From NCBI GenBank assembly GCA_033558025.1, contig JAUCEF010000007.1, positions 6,138,001-6,202,000 on the forward strand: a stretch of DNA of 64,000 nucleotides, written 5' to 3'. Position numbers and translations under genes: made by a program. The notes below the pieces were generated by a model. The model was not told the origin of the DNA, ran no database searches, and saw nothing but the letters and a program-made list of their open reading frames with translations. Below are positions 22,360 to 33,839 of this stretch, piece by piece (positions within the stretch are counted from its first letter, which is position 1; each line of letters opens with the position of its first letter). The stretch comes from Phytophthora sp. 'mugwort'. Taxonomy: Eukaryota; Oomycota; Peronosporomycetes; Peronosporales; Peronosporaceae.

Positions 22360-22389
22360 GATGGTGATTGTATTTTGTTTGATTGAACT

Positions 22390-23690
22390 AGCCTACGAGT
22401 GTCGTGAGCCTACTGCTGCGACTGCTTAGGCCGAAGCGGAGACAATCTCCAGGCACTTGAACACGTACAAGTTTGCCGCGACAAGGCGGCTGCTGGCTGT
22501 CGAGCTTGATGTCGTCAATAAGGGACATATTTCTGCACATCTTGTTGATCACGTCAACAAACGTGAGCATCCTTCGGAGAGCAGCCGTAAATGACTCATT
22601 CAGGTTTGCGGTTAAGGCGTTGCTTGTTCTGTTGGCAATGCCAACCGTCTCCGAAATAAATCTTAAATTCCAAGTCGACGGCCATACGTCTTCATTCACG
22701 TTAGCTCGACAAAATGCCTTGTCAATGCGACTGCGGACATACGGAATGCCCTCGGTAACAATTCATCCACAGGGATACCTGGTAACACGTCGATCACGCC
22801 GCATGACATGACGTGAGGGACTGTTTTAACCGGGACCCGCAAGCCGACCATCTTGCGGCGAAGCACCTTCTTCCCATGGAAGCACATCCGACGATGGGAA
22901 CGCCAGCACATTGCACTGCATCCATCAGCTCCTTCCCAAAATTACACGTGATCGTTCATTTACCTGCAGATCAAACTGCATGGCCAATATGTTCACCATG
23001 TGCCAATAGGTCGTGTGCTCTTCTCTTAGAGCAACACGAAGAAATCTGGCAGAGGTCGAACAAAAAAAAAACACGGGTCGTAGCCCATTACTATTGGAAG
23101 CTGGGTGGATGACTTAGGACACACCTTGAAGGTGCGGTCGACGAACAGCGTTTTTTTATTTGGGGTGGGTGGGGGTACTTGAGTAGCTGAAGCAATCAGG
23201 ATGAGCGAATACAACCATGCGCTTAAGCGTCCCAGCTTGAGAGCAGAGGTAGTTGAACTGGAGAAGAGGTCGCTCGTCGTCAGCGCTGACGAACGATGTC
23301 AATTCTATTTATTTGATTGCATGGAACACGTAACCACCCACTAACTCACATCTGACATTCTTGACAAACGAAACGGCCGACTGTTTCGTCATCACTTGAA
23401 GTATTGTCGACTTGCCGTACTTCTGGTGCATAGTCGCCATTGTGGTGGCCCATACTCGACTTGGCGCATAGCCATGTCGTTAGCTACCGAGACGGAGGTG
23501 ACAGTTTCGCCGGTACGATCGCACGTGTCAGTGTTAATCTCGTTGATGACGCCGTTTAACTTGACTGTCAGGCAAGCAGGACAGTCCGTTGGACGGGTAC
23601 GACTACAGATGTAGTAGACCGTACCGTTGTAGCGGCTCTTAATGCTGGAGGTGTAATTCTTGTGCTCCATCCAGAGAATTCCCAAATAGA
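22390..23690 (-). pseudogene. MULE-type transposase remnant
   Basis: Read on the minus strand from 23690 downward. A FLYWCH-like N-terminal part comes first (WMEHKNYTSSIKSRYNGTVYYIC, then Cys-containing CPACLTVKLNG). LFVDRTFKVCPKS..QLPIVMGYDP near 23090-23150 follows, the equivalent of the MULE D-x-TF..P core. Then come HTTYWHMVNILAMQFD, FHGKKVLRRKMVGLRVPVK and IPYVRSRID. Order and spacing fit a Mutator-like transposase; stops and frameshifts are frequent. Confidence 0.65.
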
Positions 23691-23699
23691 CGGCAAGTG

Positions 23700-24385
23700 G
23701 CCATGCCGGTATAGGATAAACGACTGGTGAAGGCTTAGTGAAGGAAACGATTGGATAGCAACCAGGAGTCGGTTAGGATAGTACAACTCAGTAAGTTGCG
23801 GTTAAGCTGCAAAAATGTTGCTTGTACAGAAAACATTCATAATTTGGGACATTCGGGACAGGTTGGGTACATTTTTGGGGGCGCTTTGTCAGCCCCGCGC
23901 AATTGCTATTTGCGTGAGGGGTTCCTCCTTGGGATTTTCTAGCGGCACAAACGACGTGAAGCTGGAGGGAAGTTTCCCTCTCAATGATCCGAGACGTATC
24001 GAGTACGTGTTGATAACTTTGCCGATGGTGTGGAGCCTCGGGCGCATGGTGCCTCTTTGTCCCACAAGTTCGTTTCACATTTGAAAAAGATAAAGCGAAC
24101 AAACCGAAAATTGTTTTTTTTGAAAAAAATACTGTGCGACACATGCTTTACGCACTTCACCAGCTTCACGGTGTCACTGGTCCGGGTCGCGTTAAAAAGT
24201 GTTGGTTTATTTTCGTGTGCTTCACAGATTTGATAACCCAAACAAAATGCAACGGCAAATGTGAATCAGTTGACGACGACCCGGGTCACCAAACTGACCC
24301 GGGGCTCACAAATCATAAACAAATGCATTGTCAGTAATGTAGGATTGAAATGTTATGATCCTCTGTCGCTGTTCAGTTTTTGCTT
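23700..24385. other. No recognised feature
   Basis: AT-richer DNA with homopolymer runs near 24110-24130. Short frames only, and nothing with family resemblance. It may be the flank or end of the MULE remnant. Confidence 0.4.
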
Positions 24386-25215
24386 TCAGTGGCGCTGTTG
24401 ATCGTGTTGGTGACCTCTGTGGTGCTGGCGTCTGCGCTCGTTGCGGTTCTGGCGTCTGCGGCTGCGCAGAGGCAATTCCGCGTGGTCTGGAATTATCTCC
24501 GGTGAAATTACCTGCTGAGGTGCTCTAGCAGCAACGTACTGCCGCACGACCTCGGTAGCGCGTCGCTGGCCGATAGCCGCATCGAAGCGCATTTTCTTTT
24601 CAGCCTCTAGCTGCTCTCTTTCGACTTCGTCCAGGTTAGAACTCGATAACGCCATACCAATTCGGACATACGCATCGCATACATCTTCTCTCGTCTTAGT
24701 CAATTGATGCCCGAAAAATGGAAATGCACGTATTGGGTCCACCGAAAGTTTTTCATTGCTCGAGCCTGAGCTGCATCGGCTTGCTGCTTGTATCGATCCC
24801 ACAGCTAGACCACGTTATGTCAGTCTCCACCAGGTGTCGACAGGGACGCCGATGGGCACACGGAAATCCGTCTCCTAGCTCCCATGATCTACAAGTTTCC
24901 AAGAAGTAATGCATTTCATCATCCGAAAGTGCGTGTTTGGGTCGTTTGCCATGACGGCGTGTGTAAGGTATCCGCGCCTTTTTGCACCACGGCCTTCAGA
25001 CGAGCTATTATAGTACCACCTACACTAAACATTGCGCGAATCTGGGCGTCCGGCACTCCCTGGCGAATCAAGGTAAGCACCATACCTTCTGCTTGGTCAT
25101 GTCCAGACCCTCCCCACTTGGAATCCAAAGCCTGGTGCGTTTCTTGGAACTGCTTGATGACATCATCACCTAGGGTATTGCATGCACGTTCGACTGGACT
25201 TGGTCGCTCTCGCAA
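24386..25215 (-). pseudogene. Broken repeat-family ORF, probably transposon-derived
   Basis: Two reading stretches on the minus strand, 25215-24919 and 24802-24386, join through a frame change via SDDEMHYFLETC and ELGDGFPCAHRRP. The first contains a helix-turn-helix-like AQIRAMFSVGGTIIARLK. The second is charged, with KTREDVCDAYVRI and EREQLEAEKKMRFDAAIGQRR, and ends in an Arg/Gln-rich tail. I recognise the pattern as a multi-copy oomycete family from memory but cannot name the superfamily. Confidence 0.45.
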
Positions 25216-25415
25216 AGTGTATCTCTTACGAGGGGTTGCCCCCCCCCGATCTTTGTCGCCTCGCTTCTTGTGGCGGGTCGTTCATATTTCTTGGAAGCGA
25301 ACCTGCCACACACACACACAAAAATCCAAATTTGGCCTCTGAACTTGCGGTGACACGGGTCGTCGCCAACCGCTTCATGTATATTTCTACCTGTCAGCAG
25401 CGTAGACAGCAGCAA

Positions 25416-26015
25416 CTCCAGACCATTTTTTTAAACTAAGCTAGTTCTAAAAATACACGATTTTCCCGAACTGCGCGAGTCGTTGCCTGTAGTCATGGAT
25501 GACATTCATTGTGCGAGAGTATATACTCTTATCGCGATACACCGCGAGGTGCTGTTCGGTTGGGTAGAAATGCTCGGTGATATTCGGTGCTTGCGCCAGT
25601 GCCGTGCTTGGCAATACTGTTTATCGGTAAGTTGAAGCCGCCTTGCACTTGATCAGTTGGACCTGCAAATTTTGGTACGATGGGAGTAAAGACAACGGTA
25701 GACAGATATGCAGCCTGATGAACTCCAACCACTATAGGTAAGGACTCGATTGTTTTTAAATGCGACAGCAAAATACAGACAAGATTAAAAAAGCTGGCAA
25801 CGCTGAACCCCATCCTACTTAGTATGGTTCGACAACTGCACCCGCACACAAAAACTCGGCAGGGACACAGGTCAGGATTTAATGAATGAGAAAAACTTTC
25901 ATTCAGTGTTTTTTGTTTGGCATCTTTATATCATTTAATGATATCAAGACGCCAAGGAAACACGAATAAAACGTCCAGTTGGACAACACGAAATACTAAC
26001 TTGTTAGATCATAAT
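25416..26015. other. No recognised feature
   Basis: Between the broken ORF above and copia 2. No family resemblance in any frame. The last five bases (ATAAT, 26011-26015) are the left target duplication of copia 2. Confidence 0.4.
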
Positions 26016-26260
26016 TGTCGAGAGTTGGAGTCGCAGTGCGGTGTTGTGTACGTCACATATTGTGTGGACTACACAAAGGCAACTTGTAGTTGCAGCGAGT
26101 GATGATCATAGAATCTTCGCGAACGGATCATCAAGCTTGTCAGGGTTCTAGATGCTAGAAGCTCGTAGCAGGTTAGCTGGACACCACATAGTCCGGTAGC
26201 TTACTTTCCATTTTAACATCGCGGTAACAAGTGACATTGAGAGAGACATACATTGCTTTA
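26016..26260 (+). repeat. 5' LTR of copia 2
   Basis: 245 bp starting TGTCGAGAGTTGG. It differs from the 3' LTR at 8 positions by my alignment (about 97% identical), pointing to a fairly recent insertion relative to copia 1. Confidence 0.95.
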
Positions 26261-26274
26261 GGTTATGAGCCCAA
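26261..26274 (+). promoter_or_regulatory. Primer-binding site of copia 2 (half-tRNA iMet type)
   Basis: GGTTATGAGCCC begins exactly at the 3' edge of the LTR, the same motif as in copia 1. It is complementary to the initiator tRNA-Met anticodon arm. Confidence 0.75.
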
Positions 26275-26295
26275 AAAACGCTCGGCCCGAACGAT

Positions 26296-28404
26296 GTGCT
26301 TCAAGACGAGAACTATTTCCTGTGGGAATTCAATGCCAGAATGGCGCTGGCGCGCATAACCCTCCTGGGCCACGTGCAAATGAAGTCAAAGTCCGCAATG
26401 GAGCCACGCTCGGCTGAATGGGAAGCCTCTGACATGAAGGCGTCCTCAGCAAGCTTTACCTCAGGCAACGCAGCAACCGTCGATTCCTGCTGCTCGAAGA
26501 AGAGCTTCGACAACTAGTTTGGTCCCGTTGTCGAGAGGAAGGGAGCAACTCGTGTTCACAGGTGGATCGCGTCCAAAAATTGCAAGACATAATGCTCTTC
26601 CACGCATCTTACCAGACAGGATTTCGCCGTCGATTACCCAAGCATTGATGCCCGCACCGGTCAGCCCCACACCTGACATCGGAGCAAATGGTGGCAGCTC
26701 ATTGCGCTATAGTTCTCCTGCTCTACTGGAAAACGGATCTGTAGAGGTGGATGCTGCCAGCTTATCTGACGCTGGAAGTAGTGATGATCTTGGTCCCGAG
26801 GCTAAACACCAGCGCGTTAATGACGAGTACGAAATTGCGTTGGCAGCAGTGGAGCTTCCACACCGTTATCGCGAAGCCGTTGAATCCCCGAGCACGAACA
26901 GTGGAAGAAGGCTATCCAAGCAGAATTACGTGCACACTTTCGAAACCACACTTGGGACCTCGTGCGGAAGCCTCCAGGGGTTAAAGTCATCGGGCACAAG
27001 TTGGTGTTCGCTGTTAAAAGGGACGAACACGGTGCCATCGTGCGCTACAAAGCGCGCCTGGTTGCGTTGGGATGTCTGCAGACGTTCGGTGTAGATTACA
27101 CTAACACGTACTCGCCGGTCGCCAGTATGAACACACTTCGGACATTTTTGGCTGTCTGCTGCTTGGGGTACTTTGTGAAACAGTACAATGTCGAGACTGC
27201 GTTTTTGAATGGGGATCTCGACGAGGTTGTGTACATGACAGTGCCGACCGGTATGAAGGTTCCGAGTGGAATGGCGTGCGTGTTGCGTCGAGGCCTTTAC
27301 GGACTGAAACAGGCTGCTGCGGTCTGGTATCGTACCATCAGTGACGTCTTCCGCAAATCTGGATTTGTCCAGTGTGCCGCTGATACCTGTCTCTTTGTGA
27401 AGGATCTGGACGTGCACCAGTATTTGTCGTCCTATACGTTGATTTTTGCTTGTCGGTTACCAGCGTGAAGAAGATGCAGAAGTTGTTCGTCGGGAACTAG
27501 CAGAACACTTTATCGTCAAGTCGCTTGGAGACGTTCGCTACGTGCTCGGGATGGAAGTCCAGTATGACAAGGAAAAGTGGGAGCTTTGGCTTGGCCAAAA
27601 GCAATTTATTGAGCGGATGGTGGACAAGTTTCGACAGGATAACGCATACCCAGTGCGCAATCCAACTTTGCAAGGCCAAGAGCATCACGTTGAAGACGGA
27701 CCTCTTTGTCACCGCAGTAAAGCTCTTTCGTGAATTAGTCGGCTCGCTGCTGTATGTAGCGAATGCTACGCGCCCTGACATTTGCATCGCAGTTGGATCA
27801 GATACATTCGCGTTACCTGGAACAACTGCGAGAGAAGCATTGGAAGGCCGGGATTCGCGTCCTTCGGTATCTGAAAGGTACGACCAGCACGGGGATCAAG
27901 TTTCGACGTCCTCAAGGTAATGCATGCAGCGTTGCGGCGTTCTGCGACGTGAATTGGGGCGGTGATATTGCGACTCGGCGATCTACGTCCGGAATTGTCC
28001 TTCAAGTGCTGGTGCCCCCGTTATTACAAGAGCAAGCTACAGCAGACGGTGGCACTATCATCCGCGGAAGCGGAGTACATGTCGATGGCACTAGCAGTGC
28101 AATAAGTGGTGTGGCTGCGGCATTTGCTGGAGGAGATGGGGCTGAAGGCGTTTGGAGCGACTCCTGTATACGTGGACAACAAGTCGGCCATCAGCATTGC
28201 AACAACCACGGATATACGCCAAGGGTCAAGCACATCGATCTTCGCGCTCATTTTGTGCGAGACCACATGGCAAAGGAGACAATCAACATGATCCACGTAC
28301 CGTCCGCGCAGCAACTTGCTGATTACCTGACGAAGCCATTGCCGACTCCGCAGTTTACCTCACTTCTCCAATTGAGTGGGGTCGTCGACTCTGATGCGAG
28401 TTGA
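26296..28404 (+). pseudogene. Copia 2 remaining gag start, RT and RNase H
   Basis: The gag start reads LQDENYFLWEFNARMALARI (26296 on). After the deletion, RT begins near 26840 with VELPHRYREAVESP; past a frame change it reads KVIGHKLVFAVKRDEHG, VARL..GCLQTFGVDYTNTYSPVAS, ETAFLNGDLDEVVYM and GLYGLKQAAAVWY. The catalytic YVDD box at about 27437-27450 is destroyed by a small deletion that shifts the frame. RNase H follows (RELVGSLLYVANATRPDI at about 27730, RYLKGTTSTGIKF, FCDVNWGGD, then VYVDNKSAISIA and LADYLTKPLP). Confidence 0.85.
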
Positions 28405-28435
28405 GTGCCGCAATGTATGTCAACTTGAGGGGGAG

Positions 28436-28680
28436 TGTCGAGGGTTGGAGTCGCAGTGCGGTGTTGTGTACGTCACATATTGTGTGGACTACACAAAGGA
28501 AACTTGTAGTTGCAGCGAGTGATGATCATAGAATCTTCGCGAACGGATCATCAAGCTTGTCAGGGTTCTAAATGCTAGAAGCTCGTAGCAGGCTAGCTGG
28601 ACAACACACAGTCCGGTAGCTTACTTTCCATTTTAACATCGCGGTAACAAGTGACATTGAGAGAGACATACATTGTTTCA
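28436..28680 (+). repeat. 3' LTR of copia 2
   Basis: 245 bp, the same length as the 5' LTR. It ends ..TTTCA and is followed by the ATAAT duplication at 28681-28685. Confidence 0.95.
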
Positions 28681-28685
28681 ATAAT

Positions 28686-29229
28686 CGAGAACTAGAATTT
28701 TCTCGTTGTTTAGTTGGCTTACAAAATCACGTGTTCAGCATTCTGTTGGTTAATTTGTGAATTCAATTTTATTATGGGAGTTGTGAACATGGATCGGCAA
28801 ACTATCGTTGCCGGGTTTTTAGTCTTGTTGTACGACACATCATAATATAGACATATAACTAGTTAAAAGTCAATTTTGTGTGGACGACTCCCCCTTCGTG
28901 CATTTAATGCATTTGATGCCTTTTTTAATGCATGTCATTGGTAGAAAAATGAATCGAAAATTATTCGTCGCATATGCAACTGGGGATTGCTACCCGATAC
29001 GTCAGGAACCCGAAAGCAGCAGCTGCTATCGGGTTATTTTGTAGGGATCAAAGCTGCCTTGACGAAGACATTAGCGATGACCTTGGCAGGAATGGCGTTC
29101 CATGCTTCAGCTACCATACACAACATCTAGGATATCACCTCCTGCGGATTCACCGAAAACGGGTGTTCAATATGATATTGATAGTACGCATTTCTTAAAA
29201 TGTGGCAAATAGTTAGAACGTGACCAAAT
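28686..29229. other. No recognised feature
   Basis: AT-rich stretch after copia 2. I see no coding family or repeat structure in it. Confidence 0.4.
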
Positions 29230-30172
29230 TAGTAGCTAACAAATGTATACGTACGTCACATGGTTCTACAGGGCCTTCATCAGAGAGACTTCCAAGGCTG
29301 ACATATCCCTGTCACCCCGGAAGGGACGAATTCGACTTGCTTACAGCATTTATGTTGCAATGCTTGGCGAACCGAGCCATCTTGTGAGTTTATAATCAGC
29401 AGCCTGCGTCCATCAACTGATGGCTTTCACAGCTATAGTGACACACATTCATAATCAGTAAATGTCAGTAAAATTATCCAACCAGAAGACATACCTTTTC
29501 AATCCAGTCAAGCATGACTGTAGCGTCGCAGCATACTTTGTTTGTGCCGGTTCTGCCGGTATGCTCGACGGCTCCAGCGCCACCTAATGAGTGAATACCG
29601 CTTGGGAGACTGGACCGCCGAGCACACGTGCGAATACTACCAGAGAAGACAGGTTGTGGCCCGTGGCCAACGCTACGAAGAACATCGACACTTGAAAGCC
29701 ATTGACTGCGCTTCCGACAGATACATTCAAATTGTTATGAATAATCTAATATACTGAAACTAACATCATTACCTTGTACAACGTCAATCGTTTGTGCCCC
29801 AGTACAAACTTGAACTGAAAAATGAGTAGACACTTGGTCGACACTCAAATATATGAAAGCATACCGGGTAGAGGGACTGCGTACCTATGCTCGAGCTTGG
29901 GTTGTGCGCATGTATACGTGCATGGGGGCGGCCAGCGAAATACACTGGTTTGGGCTCGATGCTGTGATGCGGCTCGTGTCCTTCTTCCAGCGATAAAGAG
30001 TTGATTGGTCGACACCAATAGCAGCCGTAATCGCCGCCATGGTAGAGCTTGTTTGCTCGAGCGACTTGAGAGCCTTCAAGAAGCAGGAAAGGTAGCTAGA
30101 TGTATGTACAAGAGCATTAATTCGATATGTACACGTACCTTCTTCTTGTTGGTGGTTTTGGCTCCTTGTCAT
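29230..30172 (-). pseudogene. Second pogo-like transposase remnant
   Basis: Minus strand, from high to low coordinates. An HTH, LKSLEQTSSTMAAITAAIG followed by STLYRWKK, lies at about 30080-29985. Further down, a DDE_1 middle part reads VALATGHNLSSLVVF..GGPVSQ (about 29690-29590), then a YAA..CLTG part. FVPSGVTGICQP near 29330-29295 corresponds to the GVTG.LQPLD motif before the last catalytic Asp. Frameshifts and stops are frequent. Confidence 0.5.
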
Positions 30173-30733
30173 ACTGCGCGTGAAAGTGGAATGACGGAGG
30201 TCATTTGCGCACGATGGGCATGGAGGTGAGATGAGGTTTTATGGTAAACACTAGGCATACTTAAGATAGACAACGACATTTCAACTCCTTATCATAGCCA
30301 GCCATCAATGACGCCAACGCAGCCGATCATGGCACCTTCGTTGCTTACCGCTTTAAAGCCTTGTATAATTCGTTGCTGGCCTCATCACTCTTGAAACCGT
30401 GGTTTTAATATATTGTGGATGACGTTCGTTCTTCGAAGTATACAATACTAATATTTACTATATCCAAAGCTTATGTATTCTTTGTGGGATTTATCATTCT
30501 CTCGTTTACGTAAGTTGTATATGGGATTCCCGCCGAAACGTCGGCGGATTGGCTTATGTTTTCCGAATCGGCGCGTTCCTAGCCCTTATGAGGCTGCATA
30601 CTTATTGCGATTCACTATGGGCGGCAAGGATTGGATCGTTTCGGGAAATCGTAAGTACCGAGAGCCAACGATAGGTCGTTGCTCCGATTGACCAAAACTA
30701 CTCGAAGATCGACGCCTCGGACTAACATGGCTG

Positions 30734-32693
30734 ATGGAAGATCGCAGGACACTGCAGCAGAGTGAGGCAATAAGCGACGCGAGTGTCTCTAACGAGACGA
30801 GTAAGAAGTATATAAGTAGCATCAGAGGCATCAAGAAGTGGATTAGGGAGGTGTATGTGCAGAGCCTGAGCGACCCTGACACAACAAAATTCTTTGGCAA
30901 AGACGACGGGATCAATCTAGCTGAGTTCACACCAGCAATGTTCTAGGAGGTTTTGGCGAACAAGCGGAAAACAACTAAGGCCGCTACTCGGAGCGGAATT
31001 GCAGCGCGATTAAGGATCTGTATCGATTGAAGCAAGTTGCATTGCCCATGGAACACGGTGATGATATGAAGCGGTTTTTTCTGGGTGTAAGCGGCTCGAG
31101 GCCAACCGAAACCAGTCCAGTTCGCCGAAGAACTCCGGCAAGCAGCCACTGACATTTTCGCTCTACAAAGAGCTGTACCGCTCTACTCTCGTTCGAAAAA
31201 TGATGCGGGATTTTCGCATCTCTTTCTAACTACTCAATGGAATCTCACGGTCTGTATCTGTTCAAACAATTCAGACACAACACTTTCTTGCAAAAGATGA
31301 CAGCGTTGGAGCCAATTTTTTTAAGACTAAGACTAACCAAGAAGGCTCTGGACCACGCGACCCTCGTCATCTGTTCACCAGGCCGCTCTCCCCGACTACG
31401 TGCTGGGTGACCGCGTAGGATATTTATTTGGCATGCAATCCGCGTGCACAACCTGGGCAATTATTGCCCGGGTCCGTCCGGAAGCTTCGATTTGGTAAGA
31501 CGTTGGGAAGGCTTCTCAAAACCAATGGGGTCGCCCAAACCTACGGAACACACTCGGTGAGGAAAGATGCCGCAACTTTTGCATGTGGAGGAAGTACTGG
31601 AGGACCTTCCATTGTGAGTGTTTGTCTCCGGTGCGGATGGTCAATGTGTGGAGTGCAAGACAGATACTTCCGGTATGAATCTGCATGCGATCAAGTTTTA
31701 GGACGTGTCGTTGCCGGGCTTCCTGTGAATGACTCAAAGTTTGCTATTCTACCGCCGGTAATGCTGACAGTACGATAAAGTCTACCATTGCAGCAATGTT
31801 CCGGGTCTAGTGAGCGAAGTTAACCTGCACGATATTTTGCGGTTGTGACTTGCATCGCTAATTCACCACGCCGATTTTCTGCTCAACAACTTGCCTGCAA
31901 CGCATCCGCTTCTATCAACCCTTGTCTTCACCGATCCTACTCTTTTCAATAGTCTACGATCGAAGATCGAGGTTGGTAAGTCAACCTGGATGGAGCCGTC
32001 AGGAATACCACCACACATCCAGCTTTATAAGAAACTCGACACACAACAGCGGTCGATAGATGCTCTTCCTGAAATGCTGGAGCAACGGATAGAAAAGGTG
32101 CTCGAGGAGAAATGCGTGGCAGCTGGCAATATCACGCGCGAGCTTCTGCGTGAGGAAATCAAATCACGCGTAGTTGAGGTGGGCCTTCAACATGCAAGAT
32201 CATCTGAGCCGACAGCAACACGTTCAAGTCCATCGCCCACTGATTACTCATGGGGTGGCAAGCTTCACAAACTGCCAAAAGATTTCGAAATTCCAAGTAT
32301 CGATCCACTTGTTGTGTGGAGGTTGTGGTGGTTTGGCGACGTAAGACGAGGCTATCCCCCATATAAGGCCATTTCTTCTGATGATCTAGACACACCAAAG
32401 AAGAAGGCAACTCTGTCAGAGTGGTCTTTCATGATGAGCACATAAGTAACGGGATCGAAGCACAAACCAATGAATCGCAACCTGAAATCCGCGATGAAGC
32501 TCACGCAATTGACCTCTTCAACATCGGCTACCACATACTGCGTTTAAAACCAAGCAAACGCAAGCTCAGATCAAGCCAGCTCAAACTCACTACCGCGCTC
32601 AGGTTAGTTCATCAAGCCCACGTCACAAGCACGCGTTCATTGCCGTTCAAGCAGCGAAAGCGCCAAGCCTCCACAGAGAACACTGTGGTGTAG
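30734..32693 (+). pseudogene. Crypton tyrosine-recombinase element remnant
   Basis: A DNA transposon type that integrates with a tyrosine recombinase. The N-terminal SAM-like part lies at 30734-30946 (DASVSNETSKKYISSIRGIKKWI). The catalytic part is at 31428-31778, with the H-x-x-R box HSVRK and the end region CLRCGWSMCGVQDRYFRY, whose last Tyr is the expected nucleophile. The C-terminal part (31891-32690) has IEKVLEEKCVAAGNITRE and a GCR1_C-like DNA-binding module (HKLPKDF..IDPLVVWRLWWFGD..RGYPPYKAI). It carries several frameshifts and stops. The reading ends at the TAG at 32691-32693, which overlaps the start of the putative gypsy LTR (TG at 32689). No terminal repeats are expected for this class. 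Confidence 0.8.
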
Positions 32694-33184
32694 CGGGATC
32701 GGTCAAAATATGATTAAGACCCGATCCACTTACCGACTGCGCCCAAACACCGACTAACGGAGGGGGTTCCCCGATGATCCGTGATCAGCTGAACTTGGTC
32801 TCACCTTGTGTACCCGTCGGTGGGCTGGATCTGCTCTCTTGGGACTCCGAAGGATACAGCGATGTAAAGCCTTGAACGTCCTGGCGGTACGCGGGGACGT
32901 GGAGCAGCGCGGAAGTCTTCGCTCTGCTGCCGTTGTGGTTCCGATCTGAGGTAGTCGACCTTCGACCGGGGGCCTGGACTTGATCCGAGGCCGAGGTTGC
33001 CGTGTGGCGTTGTCCTTTCCTTGAGTTGCTTGCCGCTTCCTTTAGCGGGATCTTGTGAGTTGAGAGAGGAAGCGATCGTCGGCCAAGCACCGAACGCCGA
33101 TCGACCGAGGTATGCGCTTGAGCAGAAATTCGCTAGCGCGGAGGAGGGTCGGCCAATATCCGATCCGATCCGCTCACTACGACA
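32689..33184 (-). repeat. Putative LTR of the gypsy-like element
   Basis: On the + strand it starts TGTAGCGGGATCGG and ends CTCACTACGACA, so it has TG..CA ends and short TGT/ACA terminal symmetry. It lies exactly between the Crypton stop and a minus-strand frame ending at 33185. No second copy is found near 41300-43000, so the LTR call rests on ends and position only. Confidence 0.4.
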
Positions 33185-33709
33185 CTAGATCTGCATCCTT
33201 GGACTGGTCGACACCTTGAGGGGCCAATGTAGTTCCCTTCCCACGGTATTTGAAAACCGCCTAAGTCGTTCAATGCAAATACGAGCCTGATTGTTGTTTA
33301 TCCTTTCTGGTCCTATTTTCCCATCCTGAAACCTATCTCGTATCACCTGAATCTCCTGAATCTTGCCCTTATTCAACCACTCAACACGTACCGTCTTCAC
33401 GCTTGCACATCCCCGAGGATGATTGCTGATCGAGTCCCGATCTGCCCGATCGCGGATGTCCGAACATATATGTCGATCTGACAGATCGACGATGTCGGAA
33501 CCTGTGTGCCGACCGGCGAATACTGATCGACCCGGTCCGCTCGATCTCGACCGCAATCGATCCGATCTGCCCGATCTCGGACGGCGGTGTGTAGGCCGAC
33601 CTGTGGACGCCGGATCAGCCCGATCTTCCGAATCTTGAATGCCGGATCGGCTCGATCTGCCAACCCGCGGACCCCAGATCCGAACGATCGGGGTCCGACC
33701 GAGGTCCAA
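33185..33709 (-). other. Minus-strand frame ending at the LTR edge
   Basis: A 174-codon frame. Its first half is made of degenerate Arg/Asp/Ser-rich repeats due to the GATC-rich DNA. Its last 70 or so codons (KTVRVEWLNKGKIQEIQVI to the stop) look more protein-like. It stops one base from the putative LTR. I do not recognise it; it could be a vestigial ORF or chance. Confidence 0.25.
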
Positions 33710-33839
33710 TAGGGGTTAGATCCGCTTTGCTCGATTTCGTCACCGCTTGCCAGTCCTGATCTCTTATATCCCCCTCGATCCGGGTACCGTATATCCACCT
33801 GATCCCCGATCGGTCGGGTGATCACAGCATAACAGAAAT

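Larger units (their letters stand above)
20821..22389. other. Non-coding repeat-rich stretch
   Basis: No protein family recognised. It contains a short echo of the pogo C terminus (GAGCTGAGCGAAGATACTGTAAGG near 20874, similar to 20728-20751), a 36-bp direct repeat (21618-21653 and 21671-21706) and a 92-bp foldback at 22268-22359. Confidence 0.5.
26016..28680 (+). mobile_element. Ty1/copia LTR retrotransposon 2, internally deleted
   Basis: A 2665-bp element with 245-bp LTRs at both ends, a perfect 5-bp target duplication ATAAT (26011-26015 and 28681-28685), a primer site and a polypurine tract TTGAGGGGGAG directly before the 3' LTR. Most of gag, protease and integrase are missing: the gag start (about 26300-26515) runs almost directly into the linker before RT. 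It must have moved with enzymes from another copy or been deleted after insertion. Confidence 0.95.
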
